Shown here: in pieces, positions 27,822-37,507 of the stretch
How positions within the stretch are numbered: the first letter of the stretch is position 1
Layout of the letters: every line of letters begins with the position of its first letter
Source: Puniceicoccaceae bacterium
GTDB lineage: Bacteria; Verrucomicrobiota; Verrucomicrobiia; Opitutales; Coraliomargaritaceae
DNA: 64,000 bases
Assembly (NCBI GenBank): GCA_018402305.1
Contig: JAGYJE010000011.1
Span: 1 to 64,000, forward strand
Reading direction: 5' to 3'
Position numbers and translations under genes: made by a program
The notes under the pieces: generated by a model
What the model saw: only the letters and a program-made list of their open reading frames with translations
What the model was told of the DNA's origin: nothing
The model's database searches: none

Positions 27822-28745
27822 ATGGGAGACTATACCATTCAGGAAATCTATTCGGTTGTTGTCATGCAATCCTTCAGCGGTCTGAGCTTACTCTGTATCT
27901 TCGTCTTAATGGGCTTAGGGCTTTATATTATATTCGGTCAAATGGGCGTCATCAATATGGCGCATGCCGAGTTTCTGGTCATGGGTTCCTATACCATGTG
28001 CCTGTTTTCAAAGTTCATTTCCGCAAACTTCCCGTGGATGATGAACTACTACATAATTTTAGCTGTTCCCTTGTCCTTTGCGGTGGCCTTCGGGGTTGGC
28101 TACCTGGTTGAGTGGCTTCTTATTAGTCGGCTCTACAAAAGGGCACTGGACACGCTACTGGCAACCTGGGGCTTGAGTCTCATCTTTCAGCAATGTTTCC
28201 GCTCTTTTATCGGTGCCCGTGAAATTAGCGCGGATTTGCCGGATTGGCTTATGGGCACCTGGATGCCAACCGATTCGATCTTCATTCCCGTGAACGGGCT
28301 CGTCCTGCTGGCTCTGACAATCGCCATCACAGTGGGTCTAGTTCTGTTTATGACGAAATCCCGCTTAGGACTGAGAATGCGAGCCACAACTCAAAATCGT
28401 GAAATGTCCAATGCCTTGGGAGTGAATACCAAGATGACAGACCGCCTCACCTTTGCACTCGCATGCGGTATATCCGGCATAGCCGGCGCCTTTTTCACGA
28501 CGATGGCGTCCACCTCGCCAACAGCCGGCACGAATTACATTGTGGACTCCTTCCTGGTTCTGGTTTTGGGCGGTCTGGGGAGTCTGCTCGGACTCTTTAT
28601 CTCGGCTGCATTTCTTGGCATCTTATCATCGGTTCTTGAATTTTTCATGTCGGGATCTTTGGCCAAGGTTTGGCTCTATTTAATCATCTTCGTTGTGCTG
28701 ATGAAATTTACACGCGGATTATTTTCAGCCCGTATCCGCACCTAA
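27822..28745 (+). CDS. urtB: Urea/amide ABC transporter permease UrtB
   Basis: 307 residues with about eight helices, of the LivH family. GLGLYIIFGQMGVINMAHAEFLVMGSY (about 32-58) is the UrtB signature, followed by NREMSNALGVNTKMTDRLTFALACGISGIAGA, the ABC-ATPase contact loop. Many UrtB proteins carry a long N-terminal periplasmic extension; this one lacks it and resembles FmdE. It partners UrtC in the inner membrane. Confidence 0.93.
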   Translation: MGDYTIQEIYSVVVMQSFSGLSLLCIFVLMGLGLYIIFGQMGVINMAHAEFLVMGSYTMCLFSKFISANFPWMMNYYIILAVPLSFAVAFGVGYLVEWLLISRLYKRALDTLLATWGLSLIFQQCFRSFIGAREISADLPDWLMGTWMPTDSIFIPVNGLVLLALTIAITVGLVLFMTKSRLGLRMRATTQNREMSNALGVNTKMTDRLTFALACGISGIAGAFFTTMASTSPTAGTNYIVDSFLVLVLGGLGSLLGLFISAAFLGILSSVLEFFMSGSLAKVWLYLIIFVVLMKFTRGLFSARIRT

Positions 28746-28769
28746 TCTGTAATCACGGAATCTCTATTT

Positions 28770-29954
28770 ATGAACTCTCTGAAAGATTATACAGACCCCA
28801 GCTTTTCGAAGCTACTCTATCAGCGCCTATTTGCGAATAAGGAAGCGTTGGTCGGCTTTCTCATACTAACGGCGCTTCTCTTGCTGGTGCTTCCCTTGTT
28901 TTTAAGTCCCTTCCGGCTGGGGCTTGCGGGAAGATATCTATGCTACGCTTTCGTAGCAGTGGGGCTCGTGATGTGTTGGGGGAAAGCAGGTATTTTGAGC
29001 CTGGGCCAGGGGATGTTCTTTGGTGCCGGTGGGTATTGCATGGCGATGTTCCTCAAACTTGAGGCATCAGATCCTGAGTCCACCGCGATTCAGACAACTC
29101 CGGGTATCCCGGACTTTATGGATTGGAATCAGGTGACGGAGCTCCCCTGGTTTTGGATGCCCTTTAAAAGTTTCCCGTTAACGGTTCTGCTGATCCTTGT
29201 CGTTCCGCTTGTTTTGGCCTTTGTTATGAGCTTTTTCTATTTCAAGGGACGCGTAACGGGAGTCGTTTTTGCCATCCTGACACAATCCATGGTGGCCTGC
29301 CTTTGGTATTTTATTGTTGGGAACCAAGGTTATTTCGGAGGAATCAATGGAATAACTGATTTAAAGACACTTAATGGGTGGGATATCAGAGAGGATTCTT
29401 CCCAGAGAATACTCTATTTTATCTGCAGTCTTCTCCTACTTGCTTGTATTTTGTTGAGTCGTTATATCTTGTCCTCCCGTCTGGGTCGGGTGCTCGTCGC
29501 GCAGAGAGATATGGAAAACCGAGTGCGGTTTTCCGGTTATAACATCACTTCATTCAAAGTCTTTGTCTTCTGTTTTGCTGCGGTCATCAGCTCGATCGGG
29601 GGGGCGCTTTTTACCCTGCAAGTCGGGTTCATGTCACCGAATCTGATCGGGGTGGTCCCGTCCATTGATATGGTTATCTTCACGGCGGTGGGTGGACGGG
29701 AAAGTTTACTCGGCGCCGTGTATGGCGCATTGGCAGTGAGCTACGCAAAAACCATTTTCTCGGAAGCCTACCCGAACCTGTGGATGTTCTTCTACGGCGG
29801 CGTCTTCATCGCTATCGTTCTCTTTCTGCCGAAGGGGTTAGCTGGCCTTTACCAGGACAACATTAAAGTCTGGGTCAAAAATTGGATGCGGAAACCAGAA
29901 ACGGACCCCGAGTCTTTGAAAATTAAAGAAAGTGAGGTAAACAATGTCGAGTAA
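28770..29954 (+). CDS. urtC: Urea/amide ABC transporter permease UrtC
   Basis: 394 residues with about ten helices, LivM family. GLVMCWGKAGILSLGQGMFFGAGGYCMAM (about 71-99) and GYNITSFKVFVFCFAAVISSIGGALF (the EAA-like loop) are diagnostic. The C-terminal tail is charged and cytoplasmic. It overlaps the urtD start by 11 bases, so translation is coupled. Confidence 0.93.
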   Translation: MNSLKDYTDPSFSKLLYQRLFANKEALVGFLILTALLLLVLPLFLSPFRLGLAGRYLCYAFVAVGLVMCWGKAGILSLGQGMFFGAGGYCMAMFLKLEASDPESTAIQTTPGIPDFMDWNQVTELPWFWMPFKSFPLTVLLILVVPLVLAFVMSFFYFKGRVTGVVFAILTQSMVACLWYFIVGNQGYFGGINGITDLKTLNGWDIREDSSQRILYFICSLLLLACILLSRYILSSRLGRVLVAQRDMENRVRFSGYNITSFKVFVFCFAAVISSIGGALFTLQVGFMSPNLIGVVPSIDMVIFTAVGGRESLLGAVYGALAVSYAKTIFSEAYPNLWMFFYGGVFIAIVLFLPKGLAGLYQDNIKVWVKNWMRKPETDPESLKIKESEVNNVE

Positions 29955-30690
29955 TACGGATTTCATTTTAGCGATTGAGGATTTAACCGTGAGTTTCGAT
30001 GGCTTTAAAGCAGTCGATGGGTTGACGCTTTACATCAATAAAGGTGAGTTGAGAGTCATTATCGGGCCCAATGGGGCCGGCAAAACAACGGTACTCGATT
30101 TGATCAGTGGTAAAACCCGCGCCACCGAAGGCAGCATTCGCTTCAACAATATCGAGCTCACGAAAATGAAAGAGCATCAGATCGTTCGGGCGGGCATCGG
30201 TCGGAAATTTCAAACACCTTCCATCTATGGAAATTTGACCGTATTTGAGAACCTTGAATTATCGTATCCATACGACCGAAATGTTTTTGGATCCCTACGC
30301 TTCAAACGAAGCCAGGCAGTCGTTGAAAAGATATTCGAGGTTGCGGAGGAAATCTTTTTAGAGGAGCTACTCGAAAAGCAGGCAGAATTCCTAAGCCATG
30401 GCCAGAAGCAATGGTTGGAAATCGGGATGCTCCTGGTTCAGGACCCCGAACTCATCATGCTGGATGAGCCAGTTGCCGGAATGACGGCGAAGGAGCGCGA
30501 CGCGACCGCGCTTCTTCTTAAGAAAATAGCGAAGCGGCGCTCAGTCGTGATCATCGAGCACGATATGGGATTCGTCGGGAAGATTGCCGATAAAGTGACT
30601 GTCCTGCACCTCGGTAAAATTATTAAAGAGGGCACAATGGAGGCGGTTCAAAATGATCCTACAGTGAAAAAAGTATATCTCGGACATTAA
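29944..30690 (+). CDS. urtD: Urea/amide ABC transporter ATPase UrtD
   Basis: 248 residues, LivG family. Walker A GPNGAGKTT (about 41-49), the ABC signature LSHGQKQWLEIGMLL, Walker B LIMLDEPVAGM and the switch His in IIEHDMGFV. The LSHGQKQWLEIGM variant is characteristic of UrtD. It pairs with UrtE to power import. It starts within the 3' end of urtC. Confidence 0.95.
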   Translation: MSSNTDFILAIEDLTVSFDGFKAVDGLTLYINKGELRVIIGPNGAGKTTVLDLISGKTRATEGSIRFNNIELTKMKEHQIVRAGIGRKFQTPSIYGNLTVFENLELSYPYDRNVFGSLRFKRSQAVVEKIFEVAEEIFLEELLEKQAEFLSHGQKQWLEIGMLLVQDPELIMLDEPVAGMTAKERDATALLLKKIAKRRSVVIIEHDMGFVGKIADKVTVLHLGKIIKEGTMEAVQNDPTVKKVYLGH

Positions 30691-30711
30691 TAACCCAAAA
30701 TTCAAAAATTT

Positions 30712-31404
30712 ATGTTTCACGTAAAAAATCTTACAGTTGGCTATGGCGAAAGCGAAGTCATCCGGGGGCTCGAACTTGACCTGGTTCAGGGAGAAATTCT
30801 TGCCATCATGGGGCGTAATGGCATGGGTAAAACAACCCTGTTCAAGTCGCTCATTGGCGTTCTCGGGTGCACCGGGCAAAGCTCGATCGAAATATCTGGT
30901 TCCGAGGTGTCTCAGGAACCGAGCTACAAGCGAGTCCGTTACGGCTTGGCCTACGTGCCGCAGGGGCGTATGATCTACCCGTCTTTAACGGTCGAAGACA
31001 ACATTCGCGTGGGTTTGGAAACCGCGAAATCAAAAAAGATTCCGAGCTACGTTTATGAACTGTTTCCTGTGCTTGCAGAAATGGCCAAGCGGAGGGGCGG
31101 TAATCTTTCGGGCGGGCAACAGCAACAATTAGCCATTGCACGGGCACTCGTTACCGAGCCTAAAGTTCTGCTGCTGGATGAACCGACGGAAGGAATTCAG
31201 CCTTCAATTATTAAAGAAATGGCAAGAACTTTGAAGAAAATTCGCGATGAACATGATATTTCAATCATCGTCGCCGAGCAAGTTCTCTCATTCACGCTTG
31301 AGGCCTGTGACCGCTTTCTCGTCATCGAAAACGGCGAGATCGTGCATTCAAGTCTGCGTAAGGATGTGGATGCTGAAAAAATAACAAAATTTCTGTCCGT
31401 GTAA
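30712..31404 (+). CDS. urtE: Urea/amide ABC transporter ATPase UrtE
   Basis: 230 residues, LivF family. Walker A GRNGMGKTT (about 34-42), YVPQGRMIYPSLTVEDNI, the ABC signature LSGGQQQQLAIARAL and Walker B VLLLDEPTEGIQPSII. The QGRMIF/Y motif and length are typical of UrtE. The formamidase gene follows after 42 bases on the same strand. Confidence 0.95.
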   Translation: MFHVKNLTVGYGESEVIRGLELDLVQGEILAIMGRNGMGKTTLFKSLIGVLGCTGQSSIEISGSEVSQEPSYKRVRYGLAYVPQGRMIYPSLTVEDNIRVGLETAKSKKIPSYVYELFPVLAEMAKRRGGNLSGGQQQQLAIARALVTEPKVLLLDEPTEGIQPSIIKEMARTLKKIRDEHDISIIVAEQVLSFTLEACDRFLVIENGEIVHSSLRKDVDAEKITKFLSV

Positions 31405-31446
31405 GTTCGGGCGGGATTCAAATAAACGAACGAATAAAGGAAAAGC

Positions 31447-32667
31447 ATGAAAACACTGATCAAAGTCGATATAAATACACCACCAGAAGAGCAGGATATT
31501 CTACACAACCGTTGGCACCCCGATATTCCGATGGTGGCTACGGTGAAACCCGGAGATGAATTCCGGGTCGAGTGTGTGGACTGGACCGGAGGTCAAATAA
31601 GCAACGACGATGATGCCACCGACATCAAGGAGGTCGATCTAACCAAAGTTCACTACCTGAGTGGGCCGATCGGGGTTGAGGGTGCCGAGCCCGGTGATTT
31701 ACTTGTGGTTGAAATCTTGGATGTTGGTGTGCGGGATGATTCCAATTGGGGATTCACCGGCTTGTTCGCTAAGGAAAACGGAGGGGGCTTCTTAACGGAA
31801 CATTATCCGGAGGCGCGCAAGGCTTGTTGGGATTTCCATGGCGTCAAGACATCGAGTCGGCACATCCCCAACGTCGAGTTTGCGGGGATCATGCACCCAG
31901 GCCTGATTGGCTGTCTTCCGTCGCAGGAACTACTGGATGAATGGAACAAGCGGGAATCAAAGCTCTTTGAGACCGATCCCGGGCGGACTCCTCCACTGTG
32001 TGCCTTGCCCTACGCGGATACGGCGCACATGGGCCGGATGAAAGGTGACGCAGCGAAGGCAGCGGCGGCCGAGGCAGCGCGGACGGTGCCGCCTCGTGAG
32101 CATGGTGGCAACTGTGATATCAAGGATCTGACCCGTGGGTCGAAAGTCTACTTTCCTGTCTACGTGAAAGGGGGAGGGCTCTCCATGGGTGATATCCACT
32201 TCTCCCAAGGGGATGGGGAAATCACCTTCTGCGGTGCTATTGAAATGGCAGGTTATCTGGATATCCGCGTCAACCTGATCAAGCAAGGCGTTCAGAAGTA
32301 CGGCGTGATCAATCCAATCTTTGAGTCCAGCCCGATCAAGCCGGAGTATAGTGAGCACTTGATATTTGAGGGGATTTCGGTCGATGAAACGACCGGAGAG
32401 CAAAAATATCTCGATGTGCATGTGGCCTATCGACGCGCCTGTTTGAACGCGATCGAATATATGAAGAAATTTGGCTACACCGGCGAGCAAGCCTACGCCA
32501 TTTTGGGCACTGCTCCCGTGCAGGGGCACATCAGCGGGATTGTGGATATTCCGAATGCCTGCGCGACGCTCCACCTGCCCACGGAAATCTTCGATTTTGA
32601 TATTAAGCCGAATGCGCACGGGCCAAAGGCTTCTGTCACGCCCGGTTCCGATCTTGCGAAAGCATAG
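31447..32667 (+). CDS. fmdA: Formamidase/acetamidase FmdA
   Basis: 406 residues, the usual FmdA length. The N-terminus has IKVDINTPPEEQ and HNRWHPDIPMVATVKPGDEFRVECVDWTGGQI, then GPIGVEGAEPGDLLVVEILD, EHGGNCDIKDLTRGSKVYFPV and SMGDIHFSQGDGEI, all hallmarks of the zinc-dependent FmdA_AmdA family. It hydrolyses formamide to formate and ammonia. With UrtABCDE it forms the same set as the Methylophilus fmdDEFABC cluster, so the transporter may carry formamide as well as urea. Confidence 0.95.
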   Translation: MKTLIKVDINTPPEEQDILHNRWHPDIPMVATVKPGDEFRVECVDWTGGQISNDDDATDIKEVDLTKVHYLSGPIGVEGAEPGDLLVVEILDVGVRDDSNWGFTGLFAKENGGGFLTEHYPEARKACWDFHGVKTSSRHIPNVEFAGIMHPGLIGCLPSQELLDEWNKRESKLFETDPGRTPPLCALPYADTAHMGRMKGDAAKAAAAEAARTVPPREHGGNCDIKDLTRGSKVYFPVYVKGGGLSMGDIHFSQGDGEITFCGAIEMAGYLDIRVNLIKQGVQKYGVINPIFESSPIKPEYSEHLIFEGISVDETTGEQKYLDVHVAYRRACLNAIEYMKKFGYTGEQAYAILGTAPVQGHISGIVDIPNACATLHLPTEIFDFDIKPNAHGPKASVTPGSDLAKA

Positions 32668-32684
32668 TGTAGATAGCCAATGAG

Positions 32685-32731
32685 TCCCTGTCGGAAGTGG
32701 GTTGGCAATGCCTACTTTCGGCAGGGATTTT
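32685..32731 (+). terminator. Terminator between fmdA and fmdB
   Basis: TCCCTGTCGGAAGT (32685-32698) pairs with ACTTTCGGCAGGGA (32714-32727), allowing two mismatches or wobble pairs, and is followed by TTTTCTT. It should end or reduce transcription after fmdA. Confidence 0.7.
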
Positions 32732-32756
32732 CTTCCATGAACCTAAATTTTAAAAT

Positions 32757-33083
32757 ATGCGACTTTTTGAATATAATTGTGAAGCACACGGCCTTTTTGA
32801 ACAGCTTCGTCCCGTAGGCCTTCGAAAGCATCCCGCACCGTGTCCCGAGTGCGGCAAGCTCTCGGCGCGTGCCTTTTCCATGCCAAACTATTCTCAGCTG
32901 GATCCGACCAAGAAATCGGCAATTGAGCGAAATGAGAAAAGCCAGTTCGAGCCACACGTGTGTGGGCCGAGTTGCGGTTATGAGCATAACGGGAAAGTTA
33001 TGTTACCCCCGAATATGCGACCAAAGCCGAAGGTGCAGTCTTATAACGGGCCGCGTTCTTGGGTGATCGAGCATGCGGTTTGA
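32757..33083 (+). CDS. fmdB: FmdB-family zinc ribbon protein
   Basis: 108 residues. MRLFEYNCEAHGLFEQLRPVG followed by CPECGKLSARAFSMPNYSQL matches the FmdB (CxxC-CxxC SSSS) family, with His in place of the second Cys (CEAH). A second Cys/His cluster (HVCGPSCGYEH) lies near 75-85. FmdB was first described as a regulator in the Methylophilus formamidase operon; its biochemical role is not settled. It is the last gene inside the island, 55 bases from the right repeat. Confidence 0.8.
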   Translation: MRLFEYNCEAHGLFEQLRPVGLRKHPAPCPECGKLSARAFSMPNYSQLDPTKKSAIERNEKSQFEPHVCGPSCGYEHNGKVMLPPNMRPKPKVQSYNGPRSWVIEHAV

Positions 33084-33138
33084 TTGCTGAGCCGTTCCTT
33101 TAGGGCTTCCTTACTCAAACCTGCGCCGCTGAGGAGAA

Positions 33139-33170
33139 TCGCAGGTTCAAATCCTGTCACCCCGACCATG
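33139..33170 (+). repeat. Right attachment site (attR-like), tRNA-Pro 3' fragment
   Basis: 32 bases identical to the T arm, acceptor end and CCATG of tRNA-Pro(CGG) at 17130-17161. There is no D or anticodon arm upstream, so this is a fragment and not a gene. Identity begins exactly at the T stem and stops shortly after CCA, as expected for a tRNA-integrated element. Confidence 0.8.
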
Positions 33171-33248
33171 TTTCCTAAGTGGCTTGTTTAAATAGCCATG
33201 CAACCAATATAGAGCGTCTTTGTAGAGCCATTCGCGCATCGTTCGCGC

Positions 33249-34241
33249 CTACTCAAAGACACGTCGCCGCAGCCCCTGGATGACGGCGAGTCCTCGCCAG
33301 TCCTTGCCCTGCATCGGGTGCACTTTCGGCGGGTATTTCCTCTGGCGCTGCCGCTGCCAGGATTCGGCAAAAGAGGCGACATACTCCCTGGACCCCAGGA
33401 TGACGCCATCGCTGAAGTAGCGGACCCGGCAGCGCATCATCTCAGCCCTGGAGAGTTCCCCCGCTTCGGCCTTGAGAACCCGCAGTGCCTGTTCGCGGTC
33501 AAAGGCAGCCCCTTTGCGGGGGATCACCCCCTTGCCAAAGAGGAGTCTGCGGTGGGCGGCCAGGGCGGCCTCGGCGCCACCGGGATCGGAGGTGCTCCAG
33601 ACCCGTTGCAGTCCGGCGACGGCCTGTTTGCCCCCGGCGACCGCCTCGGCATAGCCGCAGAAGCGGTAGTCCTTCGGGTCGCCCACCAGGCGGGCTCGCA
33701 CGGGGTTCAGGTCGATATAGGCCGCCATGGTCTGGAGCGGGTTGCCCCCGCCCTCCACCAGCACGGACTTGAACCGCTCGGCCCAGAGGGTGCCAAAGCG
33801 CTCGTGGGTATGGTTATACCAGAGCGAGAACCGCTGTTTGAGGGTCTTCATGAACTGGGAAACATCACCCATGCGGGCGAGCAGCCGCCGCCGAATCTCC
33901 GCGGCCTCACGCCCGCCCTGCGCCAGTGTCTTCTCCAGAATCTTGATCGAGGCGGTCTCGTATTTGGTCGGCCTCGGGTAGAGCACCCGGTAGCGCCGCA
34001 GCAGCTCCTGATCGGAGACCACCTCCTGGTAGGGGACATAAACCAGCACATGAAAGTGGTTGCTCATCACCGCGTAGGTTAACACCTCCACCCCCGAGAA
34101 ATCAGCAATTTGCCAAAGCATCCGCCGCAGCCGCTCCTTATCCCGCGCCCCAAAAAGGCACTCCCCATTCACTGTCCGCGTCATGCAATGATACACCGCA
34201 TCCACCCCCGGCTCCGTAATTTTCAATCGTCTTGTTCGCAT
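33249..34241 (-). CDS. REP-associated tyrosine transposase (RAYT, Y1_Tnp)
   Basis: 330 residues from the ATG at 34241. The HUH motif NHFHVLV is at 61-67, preceded by GVEVLTYAVMS. The catalytic Tyr region reads RFSLWYNHTHERFGTLWAERF (about 137-157). LDLNPVR-type motif YIDLNPVRARLV follows, and a C-terminal DNA-binding part ends with CRVRYFSDGVILGSREYV. RAYTs are domesticated single-strand transposases that spread REP palindromes. The gene sits directly outside the right island repeat. A hairpin (33216-33260, GTCTTTGTAG / CTACTCAAAGAC) overlaps its stop. Confidence 0.88.
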   Translation of the reverse strand: MRTRRLKITEPGVDAVYHCMTRTVNGECLFGARDKERLRRMLWQIADFSGVEVLTYAVMSNHFHVLVYVPYQEVVSDQELLRRYRVLYPRPTKYETASIKILEKTLAQGGREAAEIRRRLLARMGDVSQFMKTLKQRFSLWYNHTHERFGTLWAERFKSVLVEGGGNPLQTMAAYIDLNPVRARLVGDPKDYRFCGYAEAVAGGKQAVAGLQRVWSTSDPGGAEAALAAHRRLLFGKGVIPRKGAAFDREQALRVLKAEAGELSRAEMMRCRVRYFSDGVILGSREYVASFAESWQRQRQRKYPPKVHPMQGKDWRGLAVIQGLRRRVFE

Positions 34242-34330
34242 AAATACCAATCAAAGCCCCCACACGCTCTGTGTCAACTACAAATAACCTGTCCCTTTTT
34301 AAGGTGCTGGGATTGGTGGGTGGGTCTGTT

Positions 34331-37300
34331 TTAGGACTGGCTCATCCATTCTCGGATGTCTTCGAGAATGGATGAGAAGGCGGGGACGAGCAGGAGGGTG
34401 ATGAAGGTGGCGAAGAGGACGCCGAAACTAAGAGAGATGGCCATGGGGATCAGGAACTGGGCTTGGAGGCTGGTTTCGAAGAGTACTGGCAGCAGTCCTG
34501 CAAAGGTGGTCAGTGAGGTTAGGAAGATGGGTCGGAAGCGGAGGCTGCCGGCTTCTTCAATGGCAAGGCGTAGTGGTTTGCCGGCGGCGCGCTCTTGATT
34601 GATGAAGTCGACGAGGACGAGGCTGTCGTTGACCACAACGCCCGCTAAAGCTACGAAGCCGAGCACGGAGAGGATGCTCATGGGCTGACCCATGATGATG
34701 TGGCCCCCGATGGCTCCGATTAACCCGAAGGGAATCACAATCATGACGATGATCGGCTGCATGTACGATTTGAGGGGAATGGCCAACAAGGCATAGATGA
34801 TGAAGATTGCTATCAGGGTCATCTGCTGGAGGCTTTTGAAGATGTCAGCCTGCTCGCGGGCCTCGCCCTCGAAGGACCAGGTCACTCCGGGATGCTCGGC
34901 AACGATTTCATTCAAGAAGCCTTTGGCTCCAGCCTCTGCGTCGGCACCAATGAGGTTGGCCTTGATCAGCCCGAGGTCGGCAAGCGATTTGTCGGCGTCG
35001 GCGGTTATGTTGATAACGCGACGGCGGTCCACGCGGGTAATGGCGGAAAAGCCGTCGGTTATCTCGAAGTCGGCGACTTCGTCGAAGGGCACTTCCTGGC
35101 CGCTTGGTGTGCGGATGCGTAGGTCGGATAGGTTTTCCACTGAGCGGCGTTCCTCCGGTGGGTAGCGGACCATGACCTTAATGTCATCCCGGCCGCGTTG
35201 GATACGCTGCGCTTCGACGCCGTAGAAGGCTGCGCGAACCTGACGCCCGAGGTCGCTTTGGCGAAGCCCCAATGCTTCGGCGCTGGGGAGGATGTCGAGT
35301 TGTATCTCGCGCTTACCGTTGCTGTAGTTATCGACAATATCAAAGAGCCCCTCATAAGTGCCAAGTTTGGCCTTAATAGCCTCCGCGGCAGCTTGCAGGG
35401 CTTCAAAATCACGTCCAGCGAGTTGAATATCGACAGGCATCCCGGCAGCTCCGGCGGCGTTGGCACTGAAGGATAGTTCTTTGACCCCGGGCACGGGTCC
35501 AATTAATTCACGCCATCGGTTGGCGAGGTTCGGAGCCGAGAGGACTTCAATGTTGCCGCCATCGACAAGGTCCTCGCGTTTAACGAGTTCCACCGCAATT
35601 TCAGCAAGGTGCGATCCGTTATTTTGGATGGCGTCCCCCATGGGGCCGCCGCTTCCCTCAAAGGGCTGGGAACCGATTGTAACAACAGCATTGTCAAAGG
35701 GATCGCCGAATCCTTTCTCATTGGTCTCGGCGATGAGTTTCCGGAGGCCCTCCTGCATTTGATTGAGCGCTCGGGTGGTCTGCTCCGGGGGTGTGCCCTC
35801 GGGCATGACCAACTTCGCAACAATATAGTCGGAGGGGACGGGCGGGAAAAAGACGAAGGGAAGGTGTTTGCCCGCCAGAGCACCGAACATGATAAAGAGA
35901 ATTCCCACGAAGGCTGCAACGGTGGCGTAGCGGAACTGGATGGCCTTTTTCAAGAAGGGGCGGTAGCGGCGTTCAACAAAGCGTTCCAGGCCGTCGGCGA
36001 TTTTCCTCTGTTGGCGCTGTAGCCAGTTAATTTCATCGCGTCCGCCTCCGCCAACGTTGCAGAGAGTGAGGTGGTAGGGGAGCACCAGTTTGGATTGAAT
36101 GAGTGACCAGACGAGGCAGGCAATCACGACCACGGGGATCGGGTAGAAGAACTTACCCAGGAAGCCGGGTATGGTGAGGATGGGCAGAAAGGCGACAATG
36201 GTGGTGAGGACAGCGAAGGTCACGGGGATGGAAACCCGTTTGGTGCCGGCAACGGAAGCGGCCACGCCCGGTCCACCGTGTTTTTGAAACTGGGTAAAGA
36301 CACTTTCGCCGACGATAATGGCGTCGTCCACAACGATCCCGAGAACGAGAATGAAACCGAAAAGTGAGGCCAGATTGATGCTGATACCCAGAGCTGGCAT
36401 AAAGATGATCGCGCCCAAAAAGGAAATAGGAATGCCCAGCATGACAAAGAAGGCGAGCGAGGGCCGGAGGAAGAGGGTTAGAACGAGCAAGACCAGCACC
36501 AAGCCAAAGACGCCATTTTGAATGAGCATCTGAAGGCGGCCCTTGAGGTAGTAGGTGAAGTCGCGAAAGGCCTCAACCTGAATGCCGGGCGGGAGATCGT
36601 TGCCGATCGTCCGGGCGAATTCCTGAACGCGATCGGCGATGTCGAGGGCGCTCTCGTCGCCCACGGCAAAGATCCGCAGCAAGACGGCTCGCTGGCCATT
36701 GAATTCGGTGATGAGCGGGTCGTCGACAAAGCCATCGTCCACGGTGGCGAGGTCACGCACGCGCAGGGTGGTGCCATCGCTTGCGGTCAGCACGGGAACT
36801 GTGGCGAAGTCAACTTCGTCGTAGGCTTTGCCCGTCGTGCGCAGGAGGATTTCACCGCCACGCGAGCGAATGGAGCCACCCGGGATATCGACTGAGGTGC
36901 GCCGCACGGCTTCGGCGAAATCGTCAAAGGTAAGTCCATATTGGCGTAACGCAATTTCCGATACATTTATAGAGATTTCGAACTGCGCGATTCCCTTGAT
37001 ATCGACCTGGGTGATACGTTCGCGCACATTAAGTTCATCCCGGATGAATTCAGCGAGGTCTTTGAGTGTCTTGACATCCGCATCGCCGTAGACGGCGAGT
37101 GAGATGACCTCATTGCGAATGAGCAACTCTTCGACCGTAGGTTCCTCAGATTCCTCCGGGAAATTGTCAATAGTGTCGATGCGAACCTTAATCTTATCGC
37201 TCACATCAGAGGCATTGTAGCCGCGTTCAACCTCGACTAGAACGGAGCCGAGGCCTTCACCTGCCGTAGCGGTCATTTTTTTAATGCCATCGACATCCTG

Positions 37301-37507
37301 AATGCGGTCTTCGATAAGTTCGACGATACCGCTCTCGACCTCCTCCGGCGCGGCCCCCGGATAGGGCACGGAAATATTGACCAAATCGAGGTCCAGCTCA
37401 GGGAACAGCTCCAGTTTTATATTGCTCGCGGTGAAGAGGCCAGCGATGATAACGATACCCGCGAGCAGGTTGGCGGCGACGCCGTTTTCGGTGAACCAGC
37501 GGATCAT
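34331..37507 (-). CDS. RND efflux transporter permease
   Basis: 1058 residues with twelve helices in two halves and two large periplasmic loops, typical of AcrB/MdtB-type pumps. Visible: NLLAGIVIIAGLFTASNIKLELFPELDLDLVNISVPYPGAAPEEVE at the start (TM1 and porter domain), GIVVDDAIIVGESVFTQFQKHG with the proton-relay Asp pair in TM4 (about 400-420), and ALAGVVVNDSLVLVDFINQERAAGKP in the second half. It exports toxic compounds by proton antiport. It is last in the order tetR, outer-membrane channel, adaptor, permease, overlapping the adaptor by 4 bases. Confidence 0.92.
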   Translation of the reverse strand: MIRWFTENGVAANLLAGIVIIAGLFTASNIKLELFPELDLDLVNISVPYPGAAPEEVESGIVELIEDRIQDVDGIKKMTATAGEGLGSVLVEVERGYNASDVSDKIKVRIDTIDNFPEESEEPTVEELLIRNEVISLAVYGDADVKTLKDLAEFIRDELNVRERITQVDIKGIAQFEISINVSEIALRQYGLTFDDFAEAVRRTSVDIPGGSIRSRGGEILLRTTGKAYDEVDFATVPVLTASDGTTLRVRDLATVDDGFVDDPLITEFNGQRAVLLRIFAVGDESALDIADRVQEFARTIGNDLPPGIQVEAFRDFTYYLKGRLQMLIQNGVFGLVLVLLVLTLFLRPSLAFFVMLGIPISFLGAIIFMPALGISINLASLFGFILVLGIVVDDAIIVGESVFTQFQKHGGPGVAASVAGTKRVSIPVTFAVLTTIVAFLPILTIPGFLGKFFYPIPVVVIACLVWSLIQSKLVLPYHLTLCNVGGGGRDEINWLQRQQRKIADGLERFVERRYRPFLKKAIQFRYATVAAFVGILFIMFGALAGKHLPFVFFPPVPSDYIVAKLVMPEGTPPEQTTRALNQMQEGLRKLIAETNEKGFGDPFDNAVVTIGSQPFEGSGGPMGDAIQNNGSHLAEIAVELVKREDLVDGGNIEVLSAPNLANRWRELIGPVPGVKELSFSANAAGAAGMPVDIQLAGRDFEALQAAAEAIKAKLGTYEGLFDIVDNYSNGKREIQLDILPSAEALGLRQSDLGRQVRAAFYGVEAQRIQRGRDDIKVMVRYPPEERRSVENLSDLRIRTPSGQEVPFDEVADFEITDGFSAITRVDRRRVINITADADKSLADLGLIKANLIGADAEAGAKGFLNEIVAEHPGVTWSFEGEAREQADIFKSLQQMTLIAIFIIYALLAIPLKSYMQPIIVMIVIPFGLIGAIGGHIIMGQPMSILSVLGFVALAGVVVNDSLVLVDFINQERAAGKPLRLAIEEAGSLRFRPIFLTSLTTFAGLLPVLFETSLQAQFLIPMAISLSFGVLFATFITLLLVPAFSSILEDIREWMSQS

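Noticed and set aside
33139-33170. Possible second tRNA-Pro(CGG)
   Set aside because: Only the T arm, acceptor 3' strand and CCA are present; upstream sequence does not form acceptor 5', D or anticodon arms. It is better explained as an attachment-site copy.
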